Source: an uncultured Bacteroidales bacterium (GTDB taxonomy: Bacteria; Bacteroidota; Bacteroidia; Bacteroidales; Paludibacteraceae). Taken from it: 36,350 nt of DNA. The position numbers and the translations under genes were made by a program. Shown here one piece after another: positions 23,883 through 31,451 of the stretch (position 1 is its first letter; each line of letters begins with the position of its first letter). The stretch covers positions 1 to 36,350 of the forward strand of contig CAMHSB010000020.1 in assembly GCA_946187695.1 (NCBI GenBank). The letters are read 5' to 3'. The notes under the pieces were generated by a model that did not search any database, was not told where the DNA came from, and worked only from the letters and a program-made list of their open reading frames with translations.

Positions 23883-25151
23883 TTATTTTTTTGCTTTCTT
23901 CAACTTCTCGTTCAGTTTCTGAATCTCTTCCTCCTGATTGCGGATGGTCTTGAGCAACTCGTTCAACTCCTCGTTCTCGATAGTTGTTGGATATTGCTCT
24001 TCGACGGTCTGCAGGAAGTCAGAAAGGATATTCATATAGTTAATGAACGCGTCATAAGCCGACTCGAACTGGGTCTCTCCCTGATCGATATGGTTCATGA
24101 AATGCAGGTAGTTGACATCCTGCAGACGGAGCCAGTTGGTCTTCAGGGCCTTGTCCTGGCAGAGATGCACACGCTCGGTAACTGCATAGAGTTTGTTCAA
24201 TGCCTCCTGCTGCAGATCATTACCGGTGTAGATGCTCAGGTCTTTTGCCTCGCCGCTCCAGGTCAGAGGATACGGACTGGACAGTACATCCTCCGCCGCC
24301 ATTTTCTTGGCTGCCTCGGCCGGGGTCATGAAGCCCATCTCACGCTCGAGGGCGAAATAGGGCAGTGCTTTGAGGAAGTCGAAGATACCCGTTCCGGCAT
24401 TCTGGCGAACACCGAAGGTCTCTGCGCCTACCCATACATTGATGATTTCCTCACCTTCCGGCAGTGCTTTGAGCATGTCCGCATATTTCTCTGCGTCCAT
24501 GGGGAAGTTCGCCCAACCCGGATCGGAGAAATGGAAGCTCAGTTCGTCGCTGAGGTTTGTGTTGCGCAGCAGCACTTTCATCTTCGGTGCACCGGCGCTC
24601 TGATATACTTTATTCGGGGTCTTCCAACTCAAAACATGCTTTGCACCTTCGGTGAGGATGACCTTGTAACCCAGTTTGTTGAGGTTATAAGCAGTCTCGT
24701 CGGTATAGAGCAACTCGGTGTTCCATACACTCTGTGCTTTGACGCCGAGGATGTTCTCCAACAGTTCGCCCTGGAACTTAAGTTGTTTCTTGAACTCCTC
24801 TTCGTTGTACTCCGAAGCCAAGGAATACGCGTAGGGGGTTGCGAGGAACTCGACGCACTTGCTGGCTGCCAACTCCTTGAGGATATCAATCATCTCCGGG
24901 TTAAACTGCTCGAACATCTCGATCATCGTACCGCTGACGCTGAGGGCGCAGTGGAACTTACCCTTACTGAGGTTGATCATGTCCTTGATGGTCTGGCAAA
25001 GGGGCAGATAGGAAGTCTGTACCAACCAGTTGATGTGCTCTTCAGTAGCCATGTCATCATAGTAGTAATGATCATTACCGATCTCAAAGAAACGATAGCG
25101 CTTCAGACGATACGGTGCGTGCATCTGGAAGCATAAGCATATATTTTTCAT
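23883..25151 (-). CDS. GH57-family alpha-amylase-like protein, catalytic Asp apparently lost
   Basis: 422 residues. QMHAPYRL (region 1), the nucleophile segment SVWNTELLY (E146) and GTGIFDFLKALPYF are recognisable GH57 features. The conserved acid/base region, which reads MDYETFGE in the homologues I recall, is here WVGAETFGV, so Gly242 stands where Asp is expected (checked codon by codon near 24430). The C-terminus is a coiled coil (NELLKTIRNQEEEIQKLNEKLKKAKK). It belongs to the conserved Bacteroidetes trio debranching enzyme - glycosyltransferase - GH57. It may be inactive and regulatory, or use another residue. A 57-bp spacer with an 8-bp array separates it from the glycosyltransferase. 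Confidence 0.88.
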   Translation of the reverse strand: MKNICLCFQMHAPYRLKRYRFFEIGNDHYYYDDMATEEHINWLVQTSYLPLCQTIKDMINLSKGKFHCALSVSGTMIEMFEQFNPEMIDILKELAASKCVEFLATPYAYSLASEYNEEEFKKQLKFQGELLENILGVKAQSVWNTELLYTDETAYNLNKLGYKVILTEGAKHVLSWKTPNKVYQSAGAPKMKVLLRNTNLSDELSFHFSDPGWANFPMDAEKYADMLKALPEGEEIINVWVGAETFGVRQNAGTGIFDFLKALPYFALEREMGFMTPAEAAKKMAAEDVLSSPYPLTWSGEAKDLSIYTGNDLQQEALNKLYAVTERVHLCQDKALKTNWLRLQDVNYLHFMNHIDQGETQFESAYDAFINYMNILSDFLQTVEEQYPTTIENEELNELLKTIRNQEEEIQKLNEKLKKAKK

Positions 25152-25179
25152 AATGATAATTTTTAATGGTTATTTTTTT

Positions 25180-25211
25180 CGTGGTCTCGTGGTCACGTGG
25201 TCTCGTGGTTA
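25180..25211. repeat. 8-bp array CGTGGTCT, four units
   Basis: Units at 25180, 25188, 25196 and 25204. The last 3 bp (25209-25211) are the stop codon of the glycosyltransferase on the minus strand. Confidence 0.94.
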
Positions 25212-26471
25212 CAGAGTGTGGTTGATTACTCCGTCATAGATGCGGCGAACCTTGAGACCCGCATCGGCCCACTTGATATTGTTGACCTCTTTCATACCGA
25301 GTTCGTGCAGGCTCTTGTACATCGCCGGATACTTAACGATCGCGTAGATGGCATCGGCCATAGCATCAATGTCCCAGTAATCGGTCTTGATGGCATGCTG
25401 CAGGATCTCTGCGCAACCGGACTGATGACTGATGATGGACGGACAGCCTACTTGCATTGCCTCCAGCGGCGAGATACCGAACGGCTCGCTGACGGACGGC
25501 ATGATATAAACATCGCTCATGGCCAGCATCTCCTGTACCTGCTTGCCGCGCATGAAGCCCGGGAAGTGGAACTTATCGGCGATACCGCGTTTGGCAACGA
25601 GATCGATCATCTCTGCCATCTTATCACCCGACCCGGCCATTACGAAACGTACGCCGTCGGTCTTGGAGAGCACGCGGGCAGCGGCTTCGACGAAGTACTC
25701 CGGTCCCTTCTGCATGGTGATACGACCGAGGAAGGTAACGAGTTTGTCCTTTCGCTCGGGCTTGGTGAACTCTTCGGGGTGTGCGAGCGGCTCTACGGCA
25801 TTGTGTACCGTGCTGACCTTACGCGGGTCCTGACCGTATTTCTCGATCACGGTGCGGCGTGTGAGGTTACTTACGCACATGATATGATCCGCTTCGTCCA
25901 TACCTCGTTTCTCGATGGCATATACCGTCGGGTTGACGTTACCGCGGCTGCGGTCGAAGTCGGTAGCGTGCACGTGGATGACGAGCGGCTTGCCGCTGAT
26001 CTGTTTTGCAAACACACCGGCCGGATAGGTCAACCAGTCGTGGCTGTGGATGATGTCAAAATCCAAACTGTTGGCCAGCACCGAAGCCACGGCCTCGTAG
26101 TTACCGATCTCTTCGATCAGGTTGTCGGGATAGCGACCCGAGAAACCGACACAACCGAGATCGTCCGTACCGATACGGCGGTAGTCATAACGAATACCGT
26201 CGCGCAGGTGGTAATACTCCTCCGGACTCATGCGGCCCGCCATGCGTTCCTTAACATAATCGTAGTTGACATCCTTCCAAACCACAGGCACACTGTTCGC
26301 GCCGATGATCTTGAGGAAAGACTGATCCTCGTCACCCCAAGGTTTGGGGATGACAAAAGTAATATGCATATCCGGTTGCTCGGCCATGCCGCGCGTCAAA
26401 CCGTAACTCGCTGTACCTAAACCACCTAAGATATGAGGGGGAAACTCCCAACCGAACATTAACGCTTTCAT
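25209..26471 (-). CDS. Glycosyltransferase, probable glycogen synthase-like (GT-B fold)
   Basis: 420 residues. MKALMFGWEFPPHILGGLGT has the nucleotide-sugar-binding glycine loop of starch/glycogen synthases. IIHSHDWLTYPAG and VTFLGRITMQKGPEYFVEAA are the usual GT-B landmarks, and SEPFGISPLEAM is the E-x7-E motif (about 331 and 339). This is the GT of the debranching enzyme - GT - GH57 trio and probably elongates alpha-1,4-glucan from ADP- or UDP-glucose; the donor cannot be read from the sequence. The gene overlaps the debranching gene by 4 nt (ATGA). Confidence 0.88.
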   Translation of the reverse strand: MKALMFGWEFPPHILGGLGTASYGLTRGMAEQPDMHITFVIPKPWGDEDQSFLKIIGANSVPVVWKDVNYDYVKERMAGRMSPEEYYHLRDGIRYDYRRIGTDDLGCVGFSGRYPDNLIEEIGNYEAVASVLANSLDFDIIHSHDWLTYPAGVFAKQISGKPLVIHVHATDFDRSRGNVNPTVYAIEKRGMDEADHIMCVSNLTRRTVIEKYGQDPRKVSTVHNAVEPLAHPEEFTKPERKDKLVTFLGRITMQKGPEYFVEAAARVLSKTDGVRFVMAGSGDKMAEMIDLVAKRGIADKFHFPGFMRGKQVQEMLAMSDVYIMPSVSEPFGISPLEAMQVGCPSIISHQSGCAEILQHAIKTDYWDIDAMADAIYAIVKYPAMYKSLHELGMKEVNNIKWADAGLKVRRIYDGVINHTL

Positions 26472-28444
26472 TGTTGTGCCTCCTTTTCTTGAGCCTCTTT
26501 CTGCTCACGTTCATATTTACGTAAGGTATCTATCAGGCTGATGACCGCCGCTACACTCGGCGCACTACTCATACCGCCACGTCCTCTATAAGGCGGGTTC
26601 GGTTCGTAGAACTCATTGAGCGTACCGATCGTCAGCTCGTTCATCTCGGCCTCGAAGCCGACCAACAGACGCTCCATGAAGCTGGTACCGCTATATTTAT
26701 ATACGTTCATGTACGCACGCGAATAAGCGGTGATGGTCGAGGGCCATACCACGCCGTTATGCAGGCTGCGGTCGCGCTCGGCGGCGTTGCTTCCGTAGAA
26801 CGGATGATACATACCGCTCTTCGGGCTCAAGGAACGCAAACCCTTGGGTGTCAATAACTCCTTCGTGCAGATATCGACAACCGCTTTCTGCTGTTTGCGA
26901 TCCAGCGGGCTGTAGGGCAGACCGACCGCCCAGATCATGTTCGGGCGTACCTCGCGGTTCTCGTAATTACCTACGACATAGTCGTTGAGGTAGAGTCCGT
27001 TCCAGAACATCTTCACGAAAGCATCCTTGCTGATCTCCGCTTGGTATTCCATGAGGTCGGCGCTGGTTTCTTTGCCCATCTCGCGGAGCATCTCCGCCGT
27101 GAAACGCATGGCGTTGTACCAGAGGGCATTCAGCTCGACTATATATCCCGTACGCGGGGTGATGGGCCAACCGTTCTCGGTGGCGTTCATCCAGGTAGCG
27201 GGGCGTTGCGTACCATCGGTCCACAAAAGACCGTTCTGGTGCAGTTTAGCACGCGGGTGGTTCTGCTTGCGGTACCAGGTAATGATATCCAGACAGAGTT
27301 GGCCATAAAGTTCGGCTGCCTCGCGTACCGTATATTTATGCGCATATTTCTGACAAGCGCGAATGAACCACAAGAGCACGTCCGGTTCGTCCATGCCGGT
27401 CATCTTGATCTCATGACCGCGACCGTTCATAAATTTGAGTATCTCATCGATAGCCGTCTTGTTGACAATCGCGTCCCAGTATTCCGGACGGTCGATGTCC
27501 AGCGTACAGCTGGCAACCGAGAAGAAGGTGGTGCGGGCATCTGCCTTGAACCATGGGAAGCCGGCTAAGAGGTAGCACTTGTCGCCCTCGCGTTTGTAGA
27601 ACTGGCTTGCGCTGTTCTTGAGGGTGGAGAACATGTCCTCGCGGCGGTTACGACGCTCCAGCTCTTTCTTCCAGACGTTCTTCAGTTGTGCGGTGTTGCA
27701 CTCTGTGACGCCGGCAGCAAAGATGATGCTCTCGCCTTTCTTCATCGGCAACTCGAAGTAACCCGGAACGAGCAGGTCCTCTTTGAAGGCATAGCCGCGT
27801 TCGCGCTCCTTGCGGTACACGATGTCCTTGTACCACTGCGGGTCGTGGTGATACTCAACGGCCTTGCTGAACTGCATGTACAGATTCGGGAAGCCCGGGT
27901 ACATGCGGTTGTAACGACCGTTCTCGCACTCGTCCATATTAGGATTAGCGAGCGGGTTCTCGTGGGTCAGTTCGTTCACGTTACGGAACGCCAAGAACGG
28001 ACGGAAACGCAAGGTCGTCGGACTACCGCTCTCCAGCAGCGTGTAACGAATGAGCACACGCGGCTCAAAGCTAACCAATAACCGCTCCTTCTGCAAAACC
28101 ATCGCGCCTACGCGATAGGTCGTGCGGGAGATCAACTCGCAGTCAAACTCGCGAATGTACTTGTGTCCGTTCGGACTGAAATGGTTCTCTCCGTACTCGT
28201 GCAAGCCCAAGTTAAACTCCGCGCCATGCTGGATGACGGTCTCGTCCAGAGAACTGAGGAGTACAAAATTGTCGTCTCCCAGCTCCGGAATAGGCATCAC
28301 CAACTGACCGTGGTACTTGCGCGTGTTACAATCGACGAGTGTCGTCGAGTTGTACACACCTGCACGGTTGGTCCGAATCATCTCTTTCTGAAGCGATCGC
28401 TCCAGATTAACAAGCACTGTCTTGTCAAAATTCAGATAACTCAT
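26468..28444 (-). CDS. Glycogen debranching enzyme (amylo-alpha-1,6-glucosidase type)
   Basis: 658 residues. N-terminal GDE_N-like domain (TNRAGVYNSTTLVDCNTRKYHGQLV, about 25-49) and a C-terminal (alpha/alpha)6 GDE_C domain: TDGTQRPATWMNATENGWPITPRTGYIVELNALWYNAM (about 405-440), GLRSLSP and YHPFYGSNAAERDRSLHNGVVWP. It hydrolyses alpha-1,6 branch stubs of glycogen. Where many archaeal and bacterial relatives read TWMDA, this one has TWMNA; I do not know whether this is normal in Bacteroidetes. The last residues are a charged helix (KYEREQKEAQEKEAQQ). It starts 15 nt after manC. Confidence 0.9.
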   Translation of the reverse strand: MSYLNFDKTVLVNLERSLQKEMIRTNRAGVYNSTTLVDCNTRKYHGQLVMPIPELGDDNFVLLSSLDETVIQHGAEFNLGLHEYGENHFSPNGHKYIREFDCELISRTTYRVGAMVLQKERLLVSFEPRVLIRYTLLESGSPTTLRFRPFLAFRNVNELTHENPLANPNMDECENGRYNRMYPGFPNLYMQFSKAVEYHHDPQWYKDIVYRKERERGYAFKEDLLVPGYFELPMKKGESIIFAAGVTECNTAQLKNVWKKELERRNRREDMFSTLKNSASQFYKREGDKCYLLAGFPWFKADARTTFFSVASCTLDIDRPEYWDAIVNKTAIDEILKFMNGRGHEIKMTGMDEPDVLLWFIRACQKYAHKYTVREAAELYGQLCLDIITWYRKQNHPRAKLHQNGLLWTDGTQRPATWMNATENGWPITPRTGYIVELNALWYNAMRFTAEMLREMGKETSADLMEYQAEISKDAFVKMFWNGLYLNDYVVGNYENREVRPNMIWAVGLPYSPLDRKQQKAVVDICTKELLTPKGLRSLSPKSGMYHPFYGSNAAERDRSLHNGVVWPSTITAYSRAYMNVYKYSGTSFMERLLVGFEAEMNELTIGTLNEFYEPNPPYRGRGGMSSAPSVAAVISLIDTLRKYEREQKEAQEKEAQQ

Positions 28445-28459
28445 GATGTAAGATCTATA

Positions 28460-29590
28460 TTAAGTAAAACTGTTTGTGAATTCTTTGATTCGTTGTTCTT
28501 CGGCTTTCTTGCAAACCAACAAAGCACCTCTCTCCTCCACGATGATCATGTCGTTCACGCCCTGCACAATCGCCACTTTGCCCGGCTCGAGTACCACAAT
28601 ATTGCCCTCCGCCTCGTAGTAATGGGTCTCGCTATGCAGGCTGACATTGCCGTTCTCATCTTTCTCACTCAGCTCATAGAGGGAGCCCCATGTGCCGAGA
28701 TCGGACCAGCCGAAACTGGATGGGATGACATAGACATTGTCTGCCTTCTCCATGATACCATAGTCGATGGAGATGTTCGGACATTTGGGAAAGATGACTT
28801 CGATGAAGTCTTCCTCTTTGTCCGTACCCATGAGCAGCTCTCCCTCACGGAAACGATCTGCCACTGCGGGCAAGAGATACCGGAAAGCCTCGCTGATGGT
28901 CTGGAGGTTCCAGATGAAGATACCGCTGTTCCAGAGGAAATCACCGCTCTCCAGGAATACCTTTGCCATTTCCAGGTTCGGTTTCTCCGTGAAGGTCTTC
29001 ACCGGATAGATGCCGTCGGGGATTGTAGATTGAAGATTGGAGATGGGAGATTTGATATATTGGATGTAGCCGTATCCGGTCTCCGGGCGGGTAGGGGTCA
29101 TGCCCAAGGTGCAGATGACCTTGTTACGGCTGACGAAATCAAATGCTTTTTGGATTGTTGCGCGGAACTTGTCTTCCTCCAGAATCAGGTGATCACTGGC
29201 TGCAACGACGATGTTCGCCTGCATCTCGGGTCGGCTCCAATCCTGGTTGGCGGCCGTGAGACCGGCTCGCTTGAGGCATAGCGCACGGATATGCGCGGTT
29301 GCATAGGCAATACAGGGCGCGGTGTTCCGACGCGCCGGCTCGCACAGGATATTACCTTCCGGCATATCCGGAACCTGCTGCATAATCATCTGCTTATACG
29401 CTACGTTGGTTACGATAAACATGTTCTCCACCGGTACTAAGGGGCGAAAACGATCCACCGTCATCTGCAAAAGACTGCGACCGGTGCCGAAGAAATCCAG
29501 GAACTGTTTCGGTTTATCTGCCCGGCTGAAGGGCCAGAATCGACTTCCGACACCGCCCGCCATGATCACACAATAGTTATTTCCGTTCAT
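28460..29590 (-). CDS. manC: Mannose-1-phosphate guanylyltransferase
   Basis: 376 residues from the ATG at 29590 (MNGNNYCVIMAGGVGSRFWP), chosen because it matches the usual family start; ATGs 9 and 21 nt upstream would give MYS or MPKIMYS extensions. It makes GDP-mannose for envelope glycans. GGVGSRFWPFSRADKPKQFL is the nucleotidyltransferase signature, and FTEKPN and FGWSDLGTWGSLYE are family landmarks; no cupin (isomerase) domain is attached. A loop at about residues 179-190, SPISNLQSTIPD, is translated from a 7-bp array, where homologues have a short turn. First gene of the manC-to-trxA unit, with its promoter at 29611-29642. Confidence 0.93.
   Translation of the reverse strand: MNGNNYCVIMAGGVGSRFWPFSRADKPKQFLDFFGTGRSLLQMTVDRFRPLVPVENMFIVTNVAYKQMIMQQVPDMPEGNILCEPARRNTAPCIAYATAHIRALCLKRAGLTAANQDWSRPEMQANIVVAASDHLILEEDKFRATIQKAFDFVSRNKVICTLGMTPTRPETGYGYIQYIKSPISNLQSTIPDGIYPVKTFTEKPNLEMAKVFLESGDFLWNSGIFIWNLQTISEAFRYLLPAVADRFREGELLMGTDKEEDFIEVIFPKCPNISIDYGIMEKADNVYVIPSSFGWSDLGTWGSLYELSEKDENGNVSLHSETHYYEAEGNIVVLEPGKVAIVQGVNDMIIVEERGALLVCKKAEEQRIKEFTNSFT
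29021..29055. repeat. 7-bp array GATTGAA, five units, inside manC
   Basis: Units at 29021, 29028, 29035, 29042 and 29049. It lies antisense to the reading direction of manC. Three consecutive units match those in pcrB at 30454-30474 in 20 of 21 positions. Confidence 0.88.
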
Positions 29591-29610
29591 GCTATACATA
29601 ATTTTGGGCA

Positions 29611-29642
29611 CAAAGATACAACATTTTTTTTATATGTGCAAG
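29611..29642 (-). promoter_or_regulatory. Promoter of the manC-to-trxA operon
   Basis: Minus strand: CTTG (29639-29642) in CTTGCACA, 20-nt spacer with an A8 tract, TATCTTTG (29611-29618), then TGCCC. Predicted leader about 14 nt. Confidence 0.78.
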
Positions 29643-29709
29643 CGCGCGCGCATTTTATAAGGAAAAAAGGGCTCTTTTTGCCAAAAAAGACTTAATTTTC
29701 ACTTTTTGC

Positions 29710-29741
29710 TTTTTCTCTTTCCGATTTTTTTTGTAATTTTG
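29710..29741 (+). promoter_or_regulatory. gldD operon promoter
   Basis: TAATTTTG (29734-29741) with a weak TTTT at -33 (29710-29713) after a 20-nt spacer. The -7 box ends 7 bases before the ATG at 29749, so the message should be leaderless or nearly so. Confidence 0.6.
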
Positions 29742-29748
29742 TGCCCGA

Positions 29749-30327
29749 ATGCGGAAAATCGTATCTATATTAGCGGTAGCGGCTTTGTTGGTTTCGTGCG
29801 GCAAGGCTACGGTTCCCAAGCCTTACGGTTATTATCGGATCACCGTGCCCGATACGGCGTACACGGATTTCGATCTGTATTATCCCGCTTATCCCTATAC
29901 GTTTGCGCTGTCGCGCAATGCGGTGGTCAAGCCCCGTACGGATGTGAGTGAGCCCTATTGGATTAACCTTTTCTATCCGGACTTGGACGCAACCGTTCAT
30001 TGCTCGTACAAACCGGTGCAGAATAACTTGCGGGAATTGACGGACGATGCGTTGGAGTTTGTCTATCGCAATGCGTCGTTTGCGAACGCGATTCCGGAAC
30101 AGGACTATATGCACCCAGAGGCTCATGTGTACGGTGTGCTCTTCGATTTGGAGGGCAATACCGCCTCTTCGTGCCAGTTCTTTGTGACGGACTCCACGAG
30201 TCATTTCTTCCGAGCTTCAGTGTATTGCAACTGTCCGCCGAATGCGGACTCGTTGGCGCCGGTATATGAGTATCTGCGTAAGGATGTAGTCAAAATGGTT
30301 GAAACGTTTGAATGGAAAAGCAATTAG
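29749..30327 (+). CDS. gldD: Gliding-motility-type lipoprotein GldD
   Basis: 192 residues. Lipoprotein signal with lipobox LLVSC (Cys17). PKPYGYYRITVPD, the CSYKPV segment, CQFFVTDSTSHFFRASVYCN and DSLAPVYEYLRKD match the GldD family, an envelope lipoprotein linked to gliding and type IX secretion in Bacteroidetes and kept in non-gliding members. This agrees with the T9SS-like signal on the giant protein. The start is fixed by the signal peptide and by the -7 box just upstream. It overlaps the next gene by 16 nt. Confidence 0.92.
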   Translation: MRKIVSILAVAALLVSCGKATVPKPYGYYRITVPDTAYTDFDLYYPAYPYTFALSRNAVVKPRTDVSEPYWINLFYPDLDATVHCSYKPVQNNLRELTDDALEFVYRNASFANAIPEQDYMHPEAHVYGVLFDLEGNTASSCQFFVTDSTSHFFRASVYCNCPPNADSLAPVYEYLRKDVVKMVETFEWKSN

Positions 30328-31451
30328 CCATATTGTTGGATCCGGAGAAGGCGAATTTGGATATGCTTCCGATTTCGGATTCCTGCCACCCCGACTATCT
30401 TTTTGTCGGCGGTTCTACCGGTGGGGATACGACGGAGTTTGTGAAGAAACTCCGATTGAAGATTGAAGATTGGAAATTGAAGATTCCGATCATTCTTTTC
30501 CCCGGAAATTCGTCCCAGTTTACCCCGGAAGCAGATGGTATTTTATTCCTCTCTTTATTGTCTGGTAAAAACCCGGAATATCTTGTAAATCAGCAGATTA
30601 AGTCTGCGCGTCGGATCTATGAGTCGCATATGGATTTCGTCCCAACGGCCTATATCCTGATAGACGGTGGTGTGGAGACTTCTACAATGCGTGTGACGCA
30701 GACCCAACCGCTCGATCCGACTGATGTGGACACGATCGTAGATACCTGTATTGCGGCTCAGATGATGGGTAAGAAAGCCATTTATCTGGAGGCGGGTTCG
30801 GGCGCTATTACTCCGGTATCAACGGAGATTATTAAAGCCGTTCGTGCGCACATTTCTATAAAACTTATTGTGGGTGGTGGTATCCGTACGCCGGAGGCGA
30901 TGCAGTCTGCCTATGATGCCGGTGCGGATATTGTAGTGATCGGAAACCATTTTGAGGACCACCCGGAGGAGTTGGAGCGGTTTTGTCGTAATGTGGAGAC
31001 CTCGAGCGCTCGAAATCTCGAAGATGACGAAAAATTTATGCGTCTGGCGATAGAAGAAGCGCGCAAAGCGCTGAAGAAGGATGAGATTCCGATCGGTTGT
31101 GTGGTGGTGAGTCAGGGTCAGATTATCGGTCGGGGGCATAACCTGACGGAGACGCTCGAAGATGTGACGGCTCATGCGGAGATGCAGGCTATTACGGCCG
31201 CTGCACAGACGGTGGGAGGTAAGTATTTGCCAGATGCCACGTTGTATGTGACGGTGGAGCCTTGCCCGATGTGTGCAGGAGCGATCGGTTGGGCACAGAT
31301 CAGTCGGATCGTTTACGGTGCACCGGACCCGAAGAGAGGCTATGCGACGTACGCTCCGCGTGTCTTCCATCCCAAAGCAACTGTCACGGCAGGTGTGCTT
31401 ACGAACGAGTGCCGGGCGATGATACAAGAATTTTTTAAATCCAAGAGATAA
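30312..31451 (+). CDS. Fusion: geranylgeranylglyceryl phosphate synthase (PcrB) - tRNA adenosine deaminase (TadA)
   Basis: 379 residues in one open frame. Residues 1-227 are a PcrB/GGGP synthase TIM barrel: LLDPEK, VGGSTGG, LFPGNSSQF, YLEAGSGA, VGGGIRTPEAM and GNHFE (phosphate and isoprenyl diphosphate sites). Residues 238-379 are a complete TadA: TAHAEMQA (H288, E290) and PCPMC (C318, C321) bind the zinc; it makes inosine 34 in tRNA-Arg(ACG). The linker 228-237, VETSSARNLE, is encoded by an 8-bp array. A second array (7 bp) encodes residues 48-57 in a loop of PcrB. The two enzymes have no known functional link, so this looks like a gene fusion created at an operon junction. The stop is directly followed by the next ATG. 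Confidence 0.92.
   Translation: MEKQLAILLDPEKANLDMLPISDSCHPDYLFVGGSTGGDTTEFVKKLRLKIEDWKLKIPIILFPGNSSQFTPEADGILFLSLLSGKNPEYLVNQQIKSARRIYESHMDFVPTAYILIDGGVETSTMRVTQTQPLDPTDVDTIVDTCIAAQMMGKKAIYLEAGSGAITPVSTEIIKAVRAHISIKLIVGGGIRTPEAMQSAYDAGADIVVIGNHFEDHPEELERFCRNVETSSARNLEDDEKFMRLAIEEARKALKKDEIPIGCVVVSQGQIIGRGHNLTETLEDVTAHAEMQAITAAAQTVGGKYLPDATLYVTVEPCPMCAGAIGWAQISRIVYGAPDPKRGYATYAPRVFHPKATVTAGVLTNECRAMIQEFFKSKR
30454..30481. repeat. 7-bp array GATTGAA, four units, inside pcrB
   Basis: Units at 30454, 30461, 30468 and 30475. They encode LKIEDWKLKI between an alpha helix and the ILFPGNSSQ strand. Confidence 0.88.
30994..31025. repeat. 8-bp array TCGANNNN, four units, at the pcrB-tadA junction
   Basis: Units at 30994 (TGGAG variant), 31002, 31010 and 31018. 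The reading phase is the same as in the related array in rnr, giving VETSSAR. Confidence 0.87.

Noticed and set aside
23994..26420. Long plus-strand frames antisense to the GH57 and glycosyltransferase genes
   Set aside because: Shadow frames of conserved minus-strand enzymes.
30312..31451. Fusion as a frameshift or assembly error
   Set aside because: Both domains are intact in one frame and the linker has the same array structure and phase as in rnr, so an error is not the simplest reading; long reads would still settle it.
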